DNA of 64,000 nt. It comes from JACVRX01 sp046726315 (GTDB lineage Bacteria > Actinomycetota > Actinomycetes > Jiangellales > Jiangellaceae). Of the stretch, positions 1 to 8,519 are shown piece after piece. The notes beneath the pieces are model-generated. The model did not search any database and was not told the DNA's origin. It saw nothing but the letters and a program-made list of their open reading frames with translations. How positions within the stretch are numbered: the stretch's first letter is position 1; the number at the start of each line of letters is the position of its first letter. Both the position numbers and the translations under genes were made by a program. The stretch covers positions 39,723-103,722 of the forward strand of contig JBKPAG010000006.1 in the NCBI GenBank assembly GCA_046726315.1, read 5' to 3'.

Positions 1-2
1 GC

Positions 3-1427
3 GCACCCACCGACGAGAAGCTGTCCCGCGACGACTTGCGCACCCTGTTCCTCTTCGAGGCGCTGACGGACGAGCAGTTGGACTGGCTCGCCGACCGCGG
101 CTGGGTCGCCGAGGCGCCGGCCGGGGACATCCTCGTCGAAGGGGATCCGGCCGAGCTATTCATCATTCTCCTGGCCGGGACGATCACTCTGAGCGCTCGG
201 GTGGGCCCCGACGACGTCGAGATGTCGCGCACCGACCAGCACGGGGTGTACGCCGGTGCGTGGCAGAGTTATCTGCCGAACGCCGACACGCTTACCTATT
301 CCGCCACGGCACGGGCACTCACCGACAGCCGACTCTTCGTCATCCGTGGCGTTGACTTCGGCCAGGCTGTTCGCGACTGGTTCCCCATGGCCATCCATTT
401 GCTGGAGGGCCTGTTCTTCGCCATGCGTAAATCTCAGCAGATCGTCGGGCAGCGACAGCAACTACTGGCGCTCGGGTCGCTGGCCGCCGGCCTCACCCAC
501 GAGCTGAACAACCCCGCCGCCGCGGCGGTCAGGGCGAATGCCGCGCTCCGAGACCGCGTTGCCGGCATGCGGCACAAGCTTGCGCTGCTCGCGCACGACG
601 AGATCGATCACCAAGTCCTCGAGCTGCTCGTCGACGTTCAGGAAGAGGCAGTCCGGGGCGTGCGCACGGCGCCGCAGCTGTCGCCGCTGGAGGAGTCGGA
701 GCGTGAAGACAAGCTGACCGACTGGCTCGACCAGCGGGGCGTCAGTGACGGCTGGAACCTTGCGCCCGTGTTCGTGGGCGCGGGTACCACGACCGAATTC
801 CTGGAGAAGGTCGCCGCGGGAGCCCCGCCGGAGTTGCTGGAAGGCGCGCTGCGCTGGCTCGCGTACACGCTGGAGACCGAGCTGCTGCTGAATGAGATCA
901 CCGACTCCGTTACCCGGATCTCGACCCTGGTCGAGGCGGCCAAGCAGTACTCCCACATGGACCGTGCTCCGTTCGAACGCTCCGACATCCACGCTGGCAT
1001 CAAGAGCACGCTCGCCATGCTCGCCGGCAAGCTCAGCGGCCTCGATGTCGTGAAGGACTTCGATCGCACCCTGCCGCCGGTGCCGATCTACGCCGGGGAG
1101 CTCAACCAGGTTTGGACCAACCTCATCGACAACGCTGTCCAAGCCATGGCAGGCAGCGGCACCCTCACCATTCGCACGATGCGCGACAACGGCATGATCC
1201 GCGTCGAGATCGGCGACACCGGGCCCGGAATCCCACGGGAGCTGCGGAGGCGGATCTTCGAGCCGTTCTTCACCACCAAACCGATAGGACAGGGCACTGG
1301 GCTGGGGTTGGACATCTCGTACCGCATCGTCGTCGTTCGCCACGGTGGCGACCTCAGCGTGGAGTCCGAGCCCGGCGACACCCGGTTCATCGTCAGGCTG
1401 CCCCTGACCGAACGCCCGTCCTCTTGA
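3..1427 (+). CDS. Cyclic-nucleotide-domain sensor histidine kinase (5' end outside window)
   Basis: The N-terminal ~120 residues resemble a cAMP-receptor-type effector domain (a run like DILVEGDPAELFIILLAG). A linker follows, then a dimerisation helix with the phospho-acceptor motif LTHELNNPAAA near residue 150. The C-terminal HATPase domain shows the N box (NLIDNAVQAM), the G1 box (DTGPGIP), a conserved FEPFFTTKP segment and a G2 box (GTGLGLDIS). It is likely cytosolic, since no membrane helices are seen, and would phosphorylate an unseen response regulator. The frame is open from the first bases of the window (…APTDEKLSRDDL), so the real start probably lies upstream; an internal TTG at 36 is the only start codon in view. 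Confidence 0.88.
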   Translation, partial: APTDEKLSRDDLRTLFLFEALTDEQLDWLADRGWVAEAPAGDILVEGDPAELFIILLAGTITLSARVGPDDVEMSRTDQHGVYAGAWQSYLPNADTLTYSATARALTDSRLFVIRGVDFGQAVRDWFPMAIHLLEGLFFAMRKSQQIVGQRQQLLALGSLAAGLTHELNNPAAAAVRANAALRDRVAGMRHKLALLAHDEIDHQVLELLVDVQEEAVRGVRTAPQLSPLEESEREDKLTDWLDQRGVSDGWNLAPVFVGAGTTTEFLEKVAAGAPPELLEGALRWLAYTLETELLLNEITDSVTRISTLVEAAKQYSHMDRAPFERSDIHAGIKSTLAMLAGKLSGLDVVKDFDRTLPPVPIYAGELNQVWTNLIDNAVQAMAGSGTLTIRTMRDNGMIRVEIGDTGPGIPRELRRRIFEPFFTTKPIGQGTGLGLDISYRIVVVRHGGDLSVESEPGDTRFIVRLPLTERPSS

Positions 1428-1456
1428 GGACCGCCCGACGCTGGCCCACCCGCCTG

Positions 1457-2194
1457 TCACGCTTCGGCAATGCCGAGGTCGACGCGGTCGGCGTTGGCGA
1501 GATTGGCGAGCAGGTCGATGACAGCGGTCGCGAGGGACTGTAGCGCATGGCGAGGGACAGTCCGCCCGCTCTCAAAGGCTCGCTGGACAGTCCGTCCGAG
1601 CAGGTCTGCCCGCTGGTCCAGGCCAGCCTCGGTGTGCCCCGCGGCGATCAGCGCTGCTGCGTCCGCCTCCGCCCGCAAGAATCCTTCGAACGTGGCTTGG
1701 AACGCGTAGGCGATCGCATCGACGTCCAGATCGTCGCGCAGCAGGCCATGCTCGGCGAGCAACTCGAAGTAGGTGCGCGACATCAGGCGGTGCCGGTTGT
1801 CGCGAGCACCGCCGCGCGGCGTGGCCAGCCTGCCCAGCAGGTCGGCGTCGGCGAGGACGAACCCTCGCAGGAGCGGCCGGTTCATGATCGCCAGGAAGTA
1901 CGCCGGTGCTAAGCGGTGCAGCAGGCACACCCACGGATCCTGGCGCAGTGCCTCCAGCAGCTCCCCGATCGCTTCGAGCACCTCCCGTTCGAAGACTGCC
2001 GTGAACAGTTCCTCGCGCGTCTTCCAGTGCAGGTAGACGGTGCCCTTGCCGACGTCAGCACCGGCGGCCACGTCGTCGACGGTCACCCGCCGGTAGCCGT
2101 GTCGCAGCAGCAGTTCAGCCGCCACCTTCAGAATCCGCGTGGCACGTTCCTCCCGCTGCCGCGGGTCTCGCAACCGGTCTGTGGTTGGGCTCAT
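1457..2194 (-). CDS. TetR-family transcriptional regulator
   Basis: 245 residues. The N-terminal TetR DNA-binding domain is clear: an RATRILKVAAELLLRHGYRRVTV helix and the HTH recognition region DVGKGTVYLHWKTREELF. The C-terminal ligand domain is not assignable. The ATG at 2194 is chosen because residues before it are not TetR-like. A possible -10 (TATGGC, 2200–2205) lies so close that the message could be leaderless. The gene sits 32 bp after the FAD monooxygenase gene on the same strand and probably controls it. It converges on the sensor kinase gene with 29 bp between the stops. Confidence 0.92.
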   Translation of the reverse strand: MSPTTDRLRDPRQREERATRILKVAAELLLRHGYRRVTVDDVAAGADVGKGTVYLHWKTREELFTAVFEREVLEAIGELLEALRQDPWVCLLHRLAPAYFLAIMNRPLLRGFVLADADLLGRLATPRGGARDNRHRLMSRTYFELLAEHGLLRDDLDVDAIAYAFQATFEGFLRAEADAAALIAAGHTEAGLDQRADLLGRTVQRAFESGRTVPRHALQSLATAVIDLLANLANADRVDLGIAEA

Positions 2195-2199
2195 ATCGA

Positions 2200-2236
2200 G
2201 CCATAGTGACCAAGTTCGAGTTGTCGTCAACTCACA
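2200..2236 (-). promoter_or_regulatory. Candidate operator/promoter of the TetR gene at 1457–2194
   Basis: A perfect inverted repeat GAGTTG-TCGT-CAACTC lies at 2218–2233, overlapping the stop codon of the monooxygenase gene. On the minus strand it contains a TTGACG -35 (2225–2230), followed after 19 nt by TATGGC (2200–2205), just before the ATG at 2194. The 13-mer TGTGAGTTGACGA recurs over the -35 of the monooxygenase promoter near 3447–3459. This suggests one regulator for both; function is inferred. Confidence 0.5.
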
Positions 2237-3387
2237 GGCGAAAGACGCCGCCTCAGCCATCCGGCGGCGGCTCCCATCGGCCACAGCCTGGTGGCGAGGT
2301 TCCGCGCCAGGATCCCGCGCCCCGTCGCGGGGATGAGCAGCGAGGCGCCCCGTGCGATGTTCCGCTGCTTGAGGTCCACCAGGGTCCGGTGCTCAGCCTC
2401 GTAGCGGCGGAAGGCCAACTGATGGTCGCCAGAGCTGGCCGCCAGCTCCTCGGCAAGGGTGAACGCCCCCGCCATGGCCAGGCTGGAGCCGTCCCCGAAC
2501 AGCGACACGCAGGAGGCGGCGTCGCCGAGGAGCGCCACCCGGCCGTGCCACCACGGGCGCACACGTACCCGGCTGACGGAGTCGAAGTAGAGGTCATCGG
2601 CGGCGTGCACGCGCTTCATCAGCTCGGGCACCCGCCACGAGCCGTCCGCGAACGTAGCGGTCAGCAGCTGCTTGTGCTGCCGAGTGTCGCGGTAGTCGAA
2701 GTCCGGCACCGCCGGACTTCGGAACGCGAAGAACGCCAGGGTGTCGCCGCGCGACGGGTGGATCGCAACCGCCCTGCCTGGTGTGTTGTACATAATCACG
2801 TCCCGCCCTGGTTCGATCAGACCATCCAGCGGCATGGTCGCGACGTAGGCCCCCATGTGCTGGACGAAGTCGGATTCCGGGCCGAACGCCAACCGACGCA
2901 CCGCCGAGTGCAGCCCGTCGGCTCCGATCACGAGGTCGAAACGGCGGGGCTGAGCGCGTTCGAAGGTGACGCTCACCCCATGTTCGTCCAAGCTCAGTCC
3001 GACGATCGAGTCGTCGAACAGAAACTCGGCATGGTCCCGACTTGCCTGGTAAAGGATTGAGGCAAGGTCACCGCGCGGCAGCTCAACTTCGCGGCTGCCG
3101 GACGCCTGTTGCAGGGCTCTCATGTTGATCCAGCCGACGCGCCTGCCCGTGGCGTTGACGAAGCTCATGCCTGTCCGGTCCGTGCCGGCTTGGCGGATGA
3201 TCGGCATGACGCTCATCCGGTCGGCCACGTCCACGGCCGGCCCCCTGACGTCCACCGGACTTCCGCTGGACCGCAGCGCAGCCGCGTATTCGACGACGGT
3301 GGGACGGTATCCGTGCCGCGCCAGCCAGTACGCCAGCGTCGGCCCGGCGATGCCGGCTCCGGAGATCAGCACTGTTTGGTTGCTCAC
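2227..3387 (-). CDS. FAD-dependent monooxygenase (PHBH/UbiH-like)
   Basis: 386 residues, the usual length for class A flavoprotein hydroxylases. Three signatures are present: GxGxxG (SGAGIAGPTLAYWLARHG) at the N terminus for the ADP of FAD, the DG motif (DLVIGADGLHSAVR) near residue 155, and the GD motif (ALLGDAASCVSLFGDGSSLA) near residue 285. It would use NAD(P)H and O2 to hydroxylate a small, often aromatic or tetracycline-like, substrate; the substrate cannot be predicted. It is followed by a TetR gene and preceded by a recognisable promoter, consistent with a drug- or xenobiotic-inducible pair. Confidence 0.92.
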   Translation of the reverse strand: MSNQTVLISGAGIAGPTLAYWLARHGYRPTVVEYAAALRSSGSPVDVRGPAVDVADRMSVMPIIRQAGTDRTGMSFVNATGRRVGWINMRALQQASGSREVELPRGDLASILYQASRDHAEFLFDDSIVGLSLDEHGVSVTFERAQPRRFDLVIGADGLHSAVRRLAFGPESDFVQHMGAYVATMPLDGLIEPGRDVIMYNTPGRAVAIHPSRGDTLAFFAFRSPAVPDFDYRDTRQHKQLLTATFADGSWRVPELMKRVHAADDLYFDSVSRVRVRPWWHGRVALLGDAASCVSLFGDGSSLAMAGAFTLAEELAASSGDHQLAFRRYEAEHRTLVDLKQRNIARGASLLIPATGRGILARNLATRLWPMGAAAGWLRRRLSPVS

Positions 3388-3817
3388 GACGCGCTCCCGT
3401 CATCGCCGCAGTCGCGTTAGATGACTGTATGACTATTTTTGTTATTTCGTCAACTCACATCTCTGTTCGCCGTCTACGTCTGTGCCGCCACCGCCGCGGA
3501 TCCCAAGCCTTTCGGGGTTCACCGACGCCCGGCTCAGGGGAGGATCAACGCGACCGGTCTGCAGGTCTTGGTGCAGCGGGCGCCGGTCGCCACACCGTCC
3601 AGAATCGACATGGCTGGCTATCAGGTACTCGTGGTTCAGGAGGAGCCGGTGGCCTGCAGCCGGAACGTGCGAGACGGCAGACGCTGCGCTAGGACATCCT
3701 GGCGACGATCGCCTGGGACAAACAATCGCCATCACACGGCACAAATGTCGAGACAATGCTTGCACGCTTCGTCGCGACGGACGCCGACGGTCGGGGCGCG
3801 CCGTCCGCGGTATTGCG
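3388..3817. other. Gene-poor spacer between monooxygenase and methyltransferase genes
   Basis: Apart from the monooxygenase promoter at 3424–3453, I see no convincing gene. Open frames exist on both strands, but none has a recognisable domain, a ribosome-binding site or a plausible composition. It may hold decayed coding sequence. Confidence 0.4.
3424..3453 (-). promoter_or_regulatory. Promoter of the FAD monooxygenase gene
   Basis: Minus-strand -35 TTGACG (3448–3453) and -10 TACAGT (3424–3429) are 18 nt apart, in an unusually AT-rich patch about 30 bp before the start codon at 3387. The -35 sits inside the sequence shared with the TetR gene promoter (TGTGAGTTGACGA, 3447–3459), so repression there would block polymerase. 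Confidence 0.55.
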
Positions 3818-4618
3818 TCATTCGCGGATTCTCTCCGCCTTCGTAGCGAAGCCCATGTAGGAGACACTCGTGTTCTTGACCTGTCCCACGTCAAGCCTCC
3901 GGCTCAGCTCCCCGTAGGAGATTCTTCTGCTCTTCGCCCTAATGAAGTTCATTAGCACGAGGGGCTTGTTCAATCGGGGTCCAAGTCCGACGATTTCCCC
4001 TATCCGCAACCCGTGGCGACCCAGGGTAACGATCAGTTCTTCGGGCTTGATGCACATCGCCCACTCGTGAACGGCCGAGTCGATAACCCGCGTGAGTTGC
4101 CATTCTTGTATTACCTTGATTACGAGCAGCTTGCTGGTCAGCGTTCGGTTGATAGTGTCGAACAGGAAGACGCCTTCCGGCTTCAAGGCGCGTGCAGTCT
4201 CGCTGGTGACCGCCTCGATATCGGACACGTGCTCGAGCACGTCACAGCAGTAGGCGACGTCGAACTCGCAGTCCTTGACCGGCAACCGCTCCCCGGTGCC
4301 CACCCGATACTCGACATCGACGCCGGTGGCGGTGGCGTGGCGACGTGCAGTGTCGATCGACACCGTGGACGGATCTACCCCTACCACCCGGCATCCGAGG
4401 CGCGCGAACTCCTCGGCGAGGAACCCACCCCCGCTGCCGATGTCGAGGGCATATAAATCCTCAGGGTCGAGACCCAGCCGGGCGGTCAGAACCTCACGGA
4501 AGTATGCGAATCGGCCTGGTGTGATGCTCCCGCGCAGGACGTTGAGCGGGTTGTCGTCATCCCACCAGCCTTCGCCCATACGGTTGTACACATCGTTGTC
4601 GATTGGCAGTTTCGACAC
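3818..4618 (-). CDS. UbiG-like SAM-dependent methyltransferase
   Basis: About 266 residues. Class I methyltransferase fold: motif I ALDIGSGGGFLAEEF, an acidic loop (VVGVDPS), motif II DVAYCCDVLEHV and motif III ALKPEGVFLFDTINRT. The N-terminal YNRMGEGWWDDDNPLNVLR segment and the FDTINRT region match the 3-demethylubiquinone O-methyltransferase family. In actinobacteria such proteins probably act on other hydroxylated metabolites. I chose the GTG at 4618 because family similarity begins there (SKLPIDNDVYN). An ATG at 4702 in the same frame is possible, but adds a non-family arginine-rich tail. Confidence 0.85.
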   Translation of the reverse strand: MSKLPIDNDVYNRMGEGWWDDDNPLNVLRGSITPGRFAYFREVLTARLGLDPEDLYALDIGSGGGFLAEEFARLGCRVVGVDPSTVSIDTARRHATATGVDVEYRVGTGERLPVKDCEFDVAYCCDVLEHVSDIEAVTSETARALKPEGVFLFDTINRTLTSKLLVIKVIQEWQLTRVIDSAVHEWAMCIKPEELIVTLGRHGLRIGEIVGLGPRLNKPLVLMNFIRAKSRRISYGELSRRLDVGQVKNTSVSYMGFATKAERIRE

Positions 4619-5304
4619 CTCCGGCGCCGGCGTTCGGTGAGACAACTCGATGGTGCTCCGTCGGGTACTCGTCGATGCTCGCCGTCTCGCAATCCTCCAC
4701 AAGTCTGCTCCTCACCCGCCGCAGCAACCAGTGGAGGCGCACAACGACGCACGGTGCCCGCATTGCCGCGTCGGCATGTCCCAAAGGTCCCGGAGAAGAG
4801 TTCGCGGTCAGCGACGCCGCCCCCGGCATTCGACTCTCGCTCGTGACCGGGCAACCGTATGGGGGAAGTTCGCTGGTGGACCTGGACCGCGACCATTGGC
4901 GCGGCGATGAGGGGGCCGCGGTCACCGTAGTCGAGTGTCTCCTCACCCACATCCATCCGCGCGCAGGGATGTGTGGAACCGCTTCCGGCAGCGTTGATTC
5001 CAATGACGTGAGCCGTGTCCGGCTGGAAGTCATCGGCACCGAGGCGTTTGTCAGGCCGCTGCAGCCGTTTGCGACCGGTGTTGGTGCCCGCCCTCACGTT
5101 TGTTTCGACGCACATGGCGCCTACACCTCAGTGCATGGCGTTGGCCCCCGGCTGGCAGGGTCCTAGCCCCTGCTGCTGTCGCGTTGGTGACGCTGCGTTT
5201 GCGGAACACTTGCTGCGTTCGGGACGACCCAGAGTGCCGAGTAGGTGATCGAGTACGCCAACGACCACGACGATTTGCGACATGGTGACTTGATCGACGA
5301 GATT
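4619..5304. other. Long spacer with no recognisable gene
   Basis: 686 bp between the methyltransferase and a TetR gene. Open frames on both strands (for example 4603–5166 on plus and 4486–5115 on minus) encode low-complexity, Arg/Ser/Pro-rich sequence without domain signatures, so I do not call them. It could be the remnant of a lost gene. Confidence 0.4.
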
Positions 5305-5889
5305 TCAGAGCGCGCGCTCGACAATCGCGAGTGCTCGCTCGAGTTCCTCGCCGATGGGGGTTCGGTAGCCATGGGTGTGCCAGTGGCGTGCGGCCGCCAT
5401 CATCGCAGCGATGAGCGTCGTTGCGATCACCTGCGGTTCGAGCTCATCGACCGGCTGACCAGCTGCTCGGGCCAGTGCTTCGGCCACCCGCCGGGTGAGT
5501 TCGTCAGTTTGTTCTAGGAGGGCGGCGCGCAATGCGGGCTCCTCGAACGCATACCGGGTCTTCCGCTTGGCCAGGTCATCGTCCCGGTCGAAGTACTGGG
5601 GCATGGCCACTGAGATTGCTCGCCGCATGGCGTCGACCGGCGGGTGAGACGCAAGCTCGGCCTCGACGGCGTCGAATAGGCGCACGTCGACCTCGTCCCA
5701 GAGCACGACCTGCTCCTTGGTGCCGAAGTACCGGTACACGGAGCTCGGGGATACCTCGGCCACCTCCGCGATCTGCTCGATCGTGACGTTGTCGAACCCA
5801 CGCTGGTCGAACAGATCCAGCGCGATCTGCTGGATCCGGCGCATCGCCGCGAGCTTCTTGCGTTCCCTGAGTCCGACCCTCGTCACCAC
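5305..5889 (-). CDS. TetR-family regulator, divergent from ABC exporter operon
   Basis: 194 residues. The TetR HTH is plain: RERKKLAAMRRIQQIALDLF, VTIEQIAEVAEVSPSSVYRYFGTKEQVV. The C-terminal domain is of the ~130-residue kind typical of drug-responsive repressors. It is transcribed away from an ABC-2 exporter operon that begins at 6010, and the 120 bp between them contain a perfect 8-bp inverted repeat. The simplest reading is an exporter repressor that also controls itself. Confidence 0.93.
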   Translation of the reverse strand: MVTRVGLRERKKLAAMRRIQQIALDLFDQRGFDNVTIEQIAEVAEVSPSSVYRYFGTKEQVVLWDEVDVRLFDAVEAELASHPPVDAMRRAISVAMPQYFDRDDDLAKRKTRYAFEEPALRAALLEQTDELTRRVAEALARAAGQPVDELEPQVIATTLIAAMMAAARHWHTHGYRTPIGEELERALAIVERAL

Positions 5890-5903
5890 CGCCGCAGGTT
5901 ACC

Positions 5904-5933
5904 GCAAGTGACTGCCGTTGGACACTCACTTGC
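5904..5933. promoter_or_regulatory. Inverted-repeat operator between TetR gene and ABC exporter operon
   Basis: GCAAGTGA (5904–5911) and TCACTTGC (5926–5933) form a perfect 8-bp inverted repeat with a 14-nt centre, in the divergent intergenic region. A TTGACG that could be a rightward -35 begins at 5936, so a bound dimer would compete with polymerase. Assignment to the TetR encoded at 5305–5889 is inferred from position. Confidence 0.55.
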
Positions 5934-6009
5934 TATTGACGAACAGTGGCATAACGCTGCAGACTGTCACTGTCAGAAGATAGTCCCTTGCAGAAGGACG
6001 GCTTCGCCG

Positions 6010-7002
6010 ATGGATGGTCATCCTGACCTCGCTGTCGAGGCATCCGGGCTGGTCAAGGTCTTCGACGGAACCCGAGCCGTCGATGGCCTCGACCTGGCTG
6101 TTCCGACAGGATCGGTTGTCGGCCTGCTTGGGCCGAACGGTGCCGGCAAGACCACGACCATCCGAATGCTGGCTACCCTGCTGCGCCCCGACGCGGGCAC
6201 GGCGCGCGTCCTAGGGCACGACGTCGCCCGTGATGCCGACGCAGTACGTCGCCGGGTGAGCCTGACCGGGCAGTTCTCCTCGGTGGACCAGGACCTGACC
6301 GGGCAGGAGAACCTCGTCCTGGTGGCTCGGCTGCAGGGGTTCTCCCGGACGCGGGCCAAGGCGCGCTCGAGAGAACTGCTCAATGCGTTCGGACTCGCTG
6401 ACGTAGCAGGCCGGCGAGTGGCGACGTATTCGGGCGGCATGCGACGCCGGCTCGACCTCGCCACCAGCATCGTCGCCCACGCCGAAGTGCTCTTCCTCGA
6501 CGAGCCAACCACTGGCCTCGACCCGCTAAGTCGCAGTCAAGTATGGAAGATCGTCCGAGAGCTCGTGGCCGGAGGCACGACAGTATTGCTCACCACTCAG
6601 TACCTCGACGAGGCGGACAAACTCAGCGATCGGATCATCGTGATCGACCACGGCACGGTGATCGCCGAGGGCACCGGCGCTGAACTCAAGGCCTCGGTCG
6701 GATCCGCGACCCTGCGCATTCGGCTGCCGGACGCCGATCGACTACCGCAGGCCGTACTTGTGCTGCGAGAGGCTCTTGGGGAACACCCGCATGTCGGCTC
6801 CAACCGAATGGAGCTGTCGGCGCCCGTGGCTGATCCGCGGGCCGCTGTCAGAGCAATCGCTGAACTGTCCGATACCGGTGTCCCGATCAGTGACTTCGCG
6901 CTGGCCCGCCCGAGCCTGGATGAGGTCTTCCTTGCCTTGACCGGCCACCCCGTCGACGCGCAACCGGGCAATCTCACAAACCGCAAAGAGGATGCCGCAT
7001 GA
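6010..7002 (+). CDS. ABC transporter ATP-binding protein (DrrA-like exporter)
   Basis: 330 residues. Walker A GPNGAGKT at 41–48, signature YSGGMRRRLDLA, Walker B LFLDEPTTGLDP, and a C-terminal extension of the DrrA/daunorubicin-resistance type ending in SLDEVFLALTG. It energises export of a hydrophobic compound together with the membrane protein encoded next. Start at 6010 chosen for the upstream GAAGGA ribosome-binding site and family length. It overlaps the permease gene by four bases (ATGA), so the two are translationally coupled. Confidence 0.95.
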   Translation: MDGHPDLAVEASGLVKVFDGTRAVDGLDLAVPTGSVVGLLGPNGAGKTTTIRMLATLLRPDAGTARVLGHDVARDADAVRRRVSLTGQFSSVDQDLTGQENLVLVARLQGFSRTRAKARSRELLNAFGLADVAGRRVATYSGGMRRRLDLATSIVAHAEVLFLDEPTTGLDPLSRSQVWKIVRELVAGGTTVLLTTQYLDEADKLSDRIIVIDHGTVIAEGTGAELKASVGSATLRIRLPDADRLPQAVLVLREALGEHPHVGSNRMELSAPVADPRAAVRAIAELSDTGVPISDFALARPSLDEVFLALTGHPVDAQPGNLTNRKEDAA

Positions 7003-7826
7003 GCATGACCGCAGCCGCGATCGACGAGACCGTACGCTCGACGGTAACCACCCGCTTCCGGCCAAGCCCACCCGGCCCGGTGTCCTCATCGCTCACCTTC
7101 GCATGGCGAGGGTTCCTCAAGGTCAAGCACCTCCCCGAGCAGCTCGCCGACGTGATTCTGATCCCAATCCTGTTCACGCTGGTGTTCACGTATCTGTTCG
7201 GTGGAGCGTTGGCCGGATCGCCGTCCCAGTATCTGCAGTTCCTCCTGCCGGGCACCCTCGTGATGACCGTCCTGCTCCTCACCGTGTACACCGGGGTCGG
7301 GCTGAACACCGACATTGCGACTGGCGCCTTCGACCGTTTCCGAACATTGCCGATCTGGCGACCGGCTCCAATCGTCGGCGCTCTGCTCGGCGACCTCCTG
7401 CGTTACCTGCTGGCCGCTGCCCTCGTGGTTGGACTCGGCCTGGGGATGGGTTTCCGACCTGAGCGCGGGCCGATCGGCGTGCTGGCAGCGGTGGCGCTAA
7501 TCCTGCTCTTCTCGTTCAGCCTGTCGTGGGTCTGGACCACGCTCGCACTAGTGCTTCGGACGCCGCACTCGGTCAACGTCGCGGGCCTGGTGTTCCTGTT
7601 TCCGTTGACGTTCACGAGCAATGTGTTCGTGGACCCACAAACGACGGCGGGATGGCTTCAGACGTTCATCGACTTCAACCCAATCTCCCATCTAGTCACG
7701 GCGGCGCGTGGTGTCATCTACGGCACAGCGACGACCGGCCAGATCGGATGGGTGCTGATCGCCTGCGCAGTGCTGGTCACCGTTTTCGCGCCGCTCACTG
7801 TGCAGCTGTATCGACACAAAAGCTGA
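6999..7826 (+). CDS. ABC-2 type transporter permease (DrrB-like)
   Basis: 275 residues with about six membrane segments, including LADVILIPILFTLVFTYLFGG, the run around FLLPGTLVMTVLLLTVYTGVG, and a late ALAVL-type helix. A conserved PGTLVM loop and the region near LFPLTFTSNVFV match ABC-2 exporters of the daunorubicin type. It forms the membrane pore for the ATPase encoded just upstream. The start overlaps that gene's stop. Probable control by the divergent TetR. Confidence 0.93.
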   Translation: MSMTAAAIDETVRSTVTTRFRPSPPGPVSSSLTFAWRGFLKVKHLPEQLADVILIPILFTLVFTYLFGGALAGSPSQYLQFLLPGTLVMTVLLLTVYTGVGLNTDIATGAFDRFRTLPIWRPAPIVGALLGDLLRYLLAAALVVGLGLGMGFRPERGPIGVLAAVALILLFSFSLSWVWTTLALVLRTPHSVNVAGLVFLFPLTFTSNVFVDPQTTAGWLQTFIDFNPISHLVTAARGVIYGTATTGQIGWVLIACAVLVTVFAPLTVQLYRHKS

Positions 7827-8082
7827 GCCACGACGAGGTACGCGGCTTCCTCGACGGCGGCTACAAACCGCTCGCCCTGATCGGCCCGGTATGCGCCCTC
7901 GCGGTGCGTTCGGCACGTCGATCTCGCAACCTCATATCCGGCATATCGAACACGAAGCGCCCTCCGGTGTGCTGTGGCGTGCCGGGGGCTGTGGCCGCCG
8001 CTACCTGCACGGCCGCGGCGCAGTGGAAATGCCCGTACCGGCTATGCCAGAACAGCCGGTGAAGACGCCGATGCAGCCGCAT

Positions 8083-8433
8083 TCACCGCCAAGAAGAGGC
8101 TTCCTCGAGTAGAACGAAGGCCACCGGCTCCGCCGGGCTCAGCTGCTCGAGCACGATCAGGACGGCGGGGCGTAGCGACTCCGGCAAGGCCACCTGGTCC
8201 CCGAGCTTGCTGTCGTCGTAGCCAACGAGCGGCTCCGGCAGCCACGGTCCGATGTACGACTCGCGTCTGGCGCGCGCCGAGCGCAGCATGTCCAGGCTCA
8301 CCCGGGACACGGTGGTTGTCAGCCATCCGCGCAGGTTGGTGAGCTCGGCAGGCGGTGACGTGTACAGCCGGAAAAGGGCTTCCTGTACGGCGTCCTCGGC
8401 GTCGGCGACGGTGCCCATCAGCCGGCCAATCGA
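8083..8433 (-). pseudogene. Truncated ECF sigma-70 factor (SigJ-like) remnant
   Basis: The reading frame gives SIGRLMGTVADAEDAVQEALFRLY, then LRGWLTTTVSRVSLDMLRSARARRESYIGPWLPEPLV, and stops soon after LSPAEPVAFVLL. This is region 2 of a SigJ-group ECF factor and the linker. The first ~12 residues of region 2, all of region 4 and the SnoaL-like tail are missing. A stop codon (8434–8436) closes the frame upstream. It is not a working sigma factor. A fuller member of the same family lies at 51908–52797. Confidence 0.75.
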
Positions 8434-8442
8434 TCAGGAATC

Positions 8443-8472
8443 TTGACAGCGTAGTGAGCGTATGCTCACAAT
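8443..8472 (+). promoter_or_regulatory. Promoter of the second ABC exporter operon
   Basis: Consensus -35 TTGACA (8443–8448) with CACAAT (8467–8472) 18 nt downstream as a likely -10, about 50 bp before the ATG at 8520. A palindrome (GTGAGC-GTAT-GCTCAC) fills the spacer, the usual place for a repressor. Confidence 0.6.
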
Positions 8473-8502
8473 GGTGATCTCGAAATTATGAACGCTTGCT
8501 CA
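8454..8502. promoter_or_regulatory. Paired TetR-type operator boxes
   Basis: Box 1 at 8454–8469 is a perfect palindrome, GTGAGC-GTAT-GCTCAC. Box 2 at 8489–8502, TGAACGCTTGCTCA, matches its core TGAGCGTATGCTCA at 11 of 14 positions. Box 1 lies between -35 and -10; box 2 lies just before the ribosome-binding site. The last regulator gene of this operon (10143–10817) is the natural candidate ligand-responsive repressor. Confidence 0.5.
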
Positions 8503-8519
8503 GTAAGGAGGCGGCCTGG

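Noticed and set aside
462..1460. 332-residue minus-strand frame under the sensor kinase
   Set aside because: Antisense shadow of a gene with full kinase motifs.
4486..5166. Open frames on both strands in the 686-bp spacer
   Set aside because: No domains, no ribosome sites, low-complexity composition.
7827..8082. Small frames between exporter permease and sigma remnant
   Set aside because: Too short, no start signals or family resemblance.
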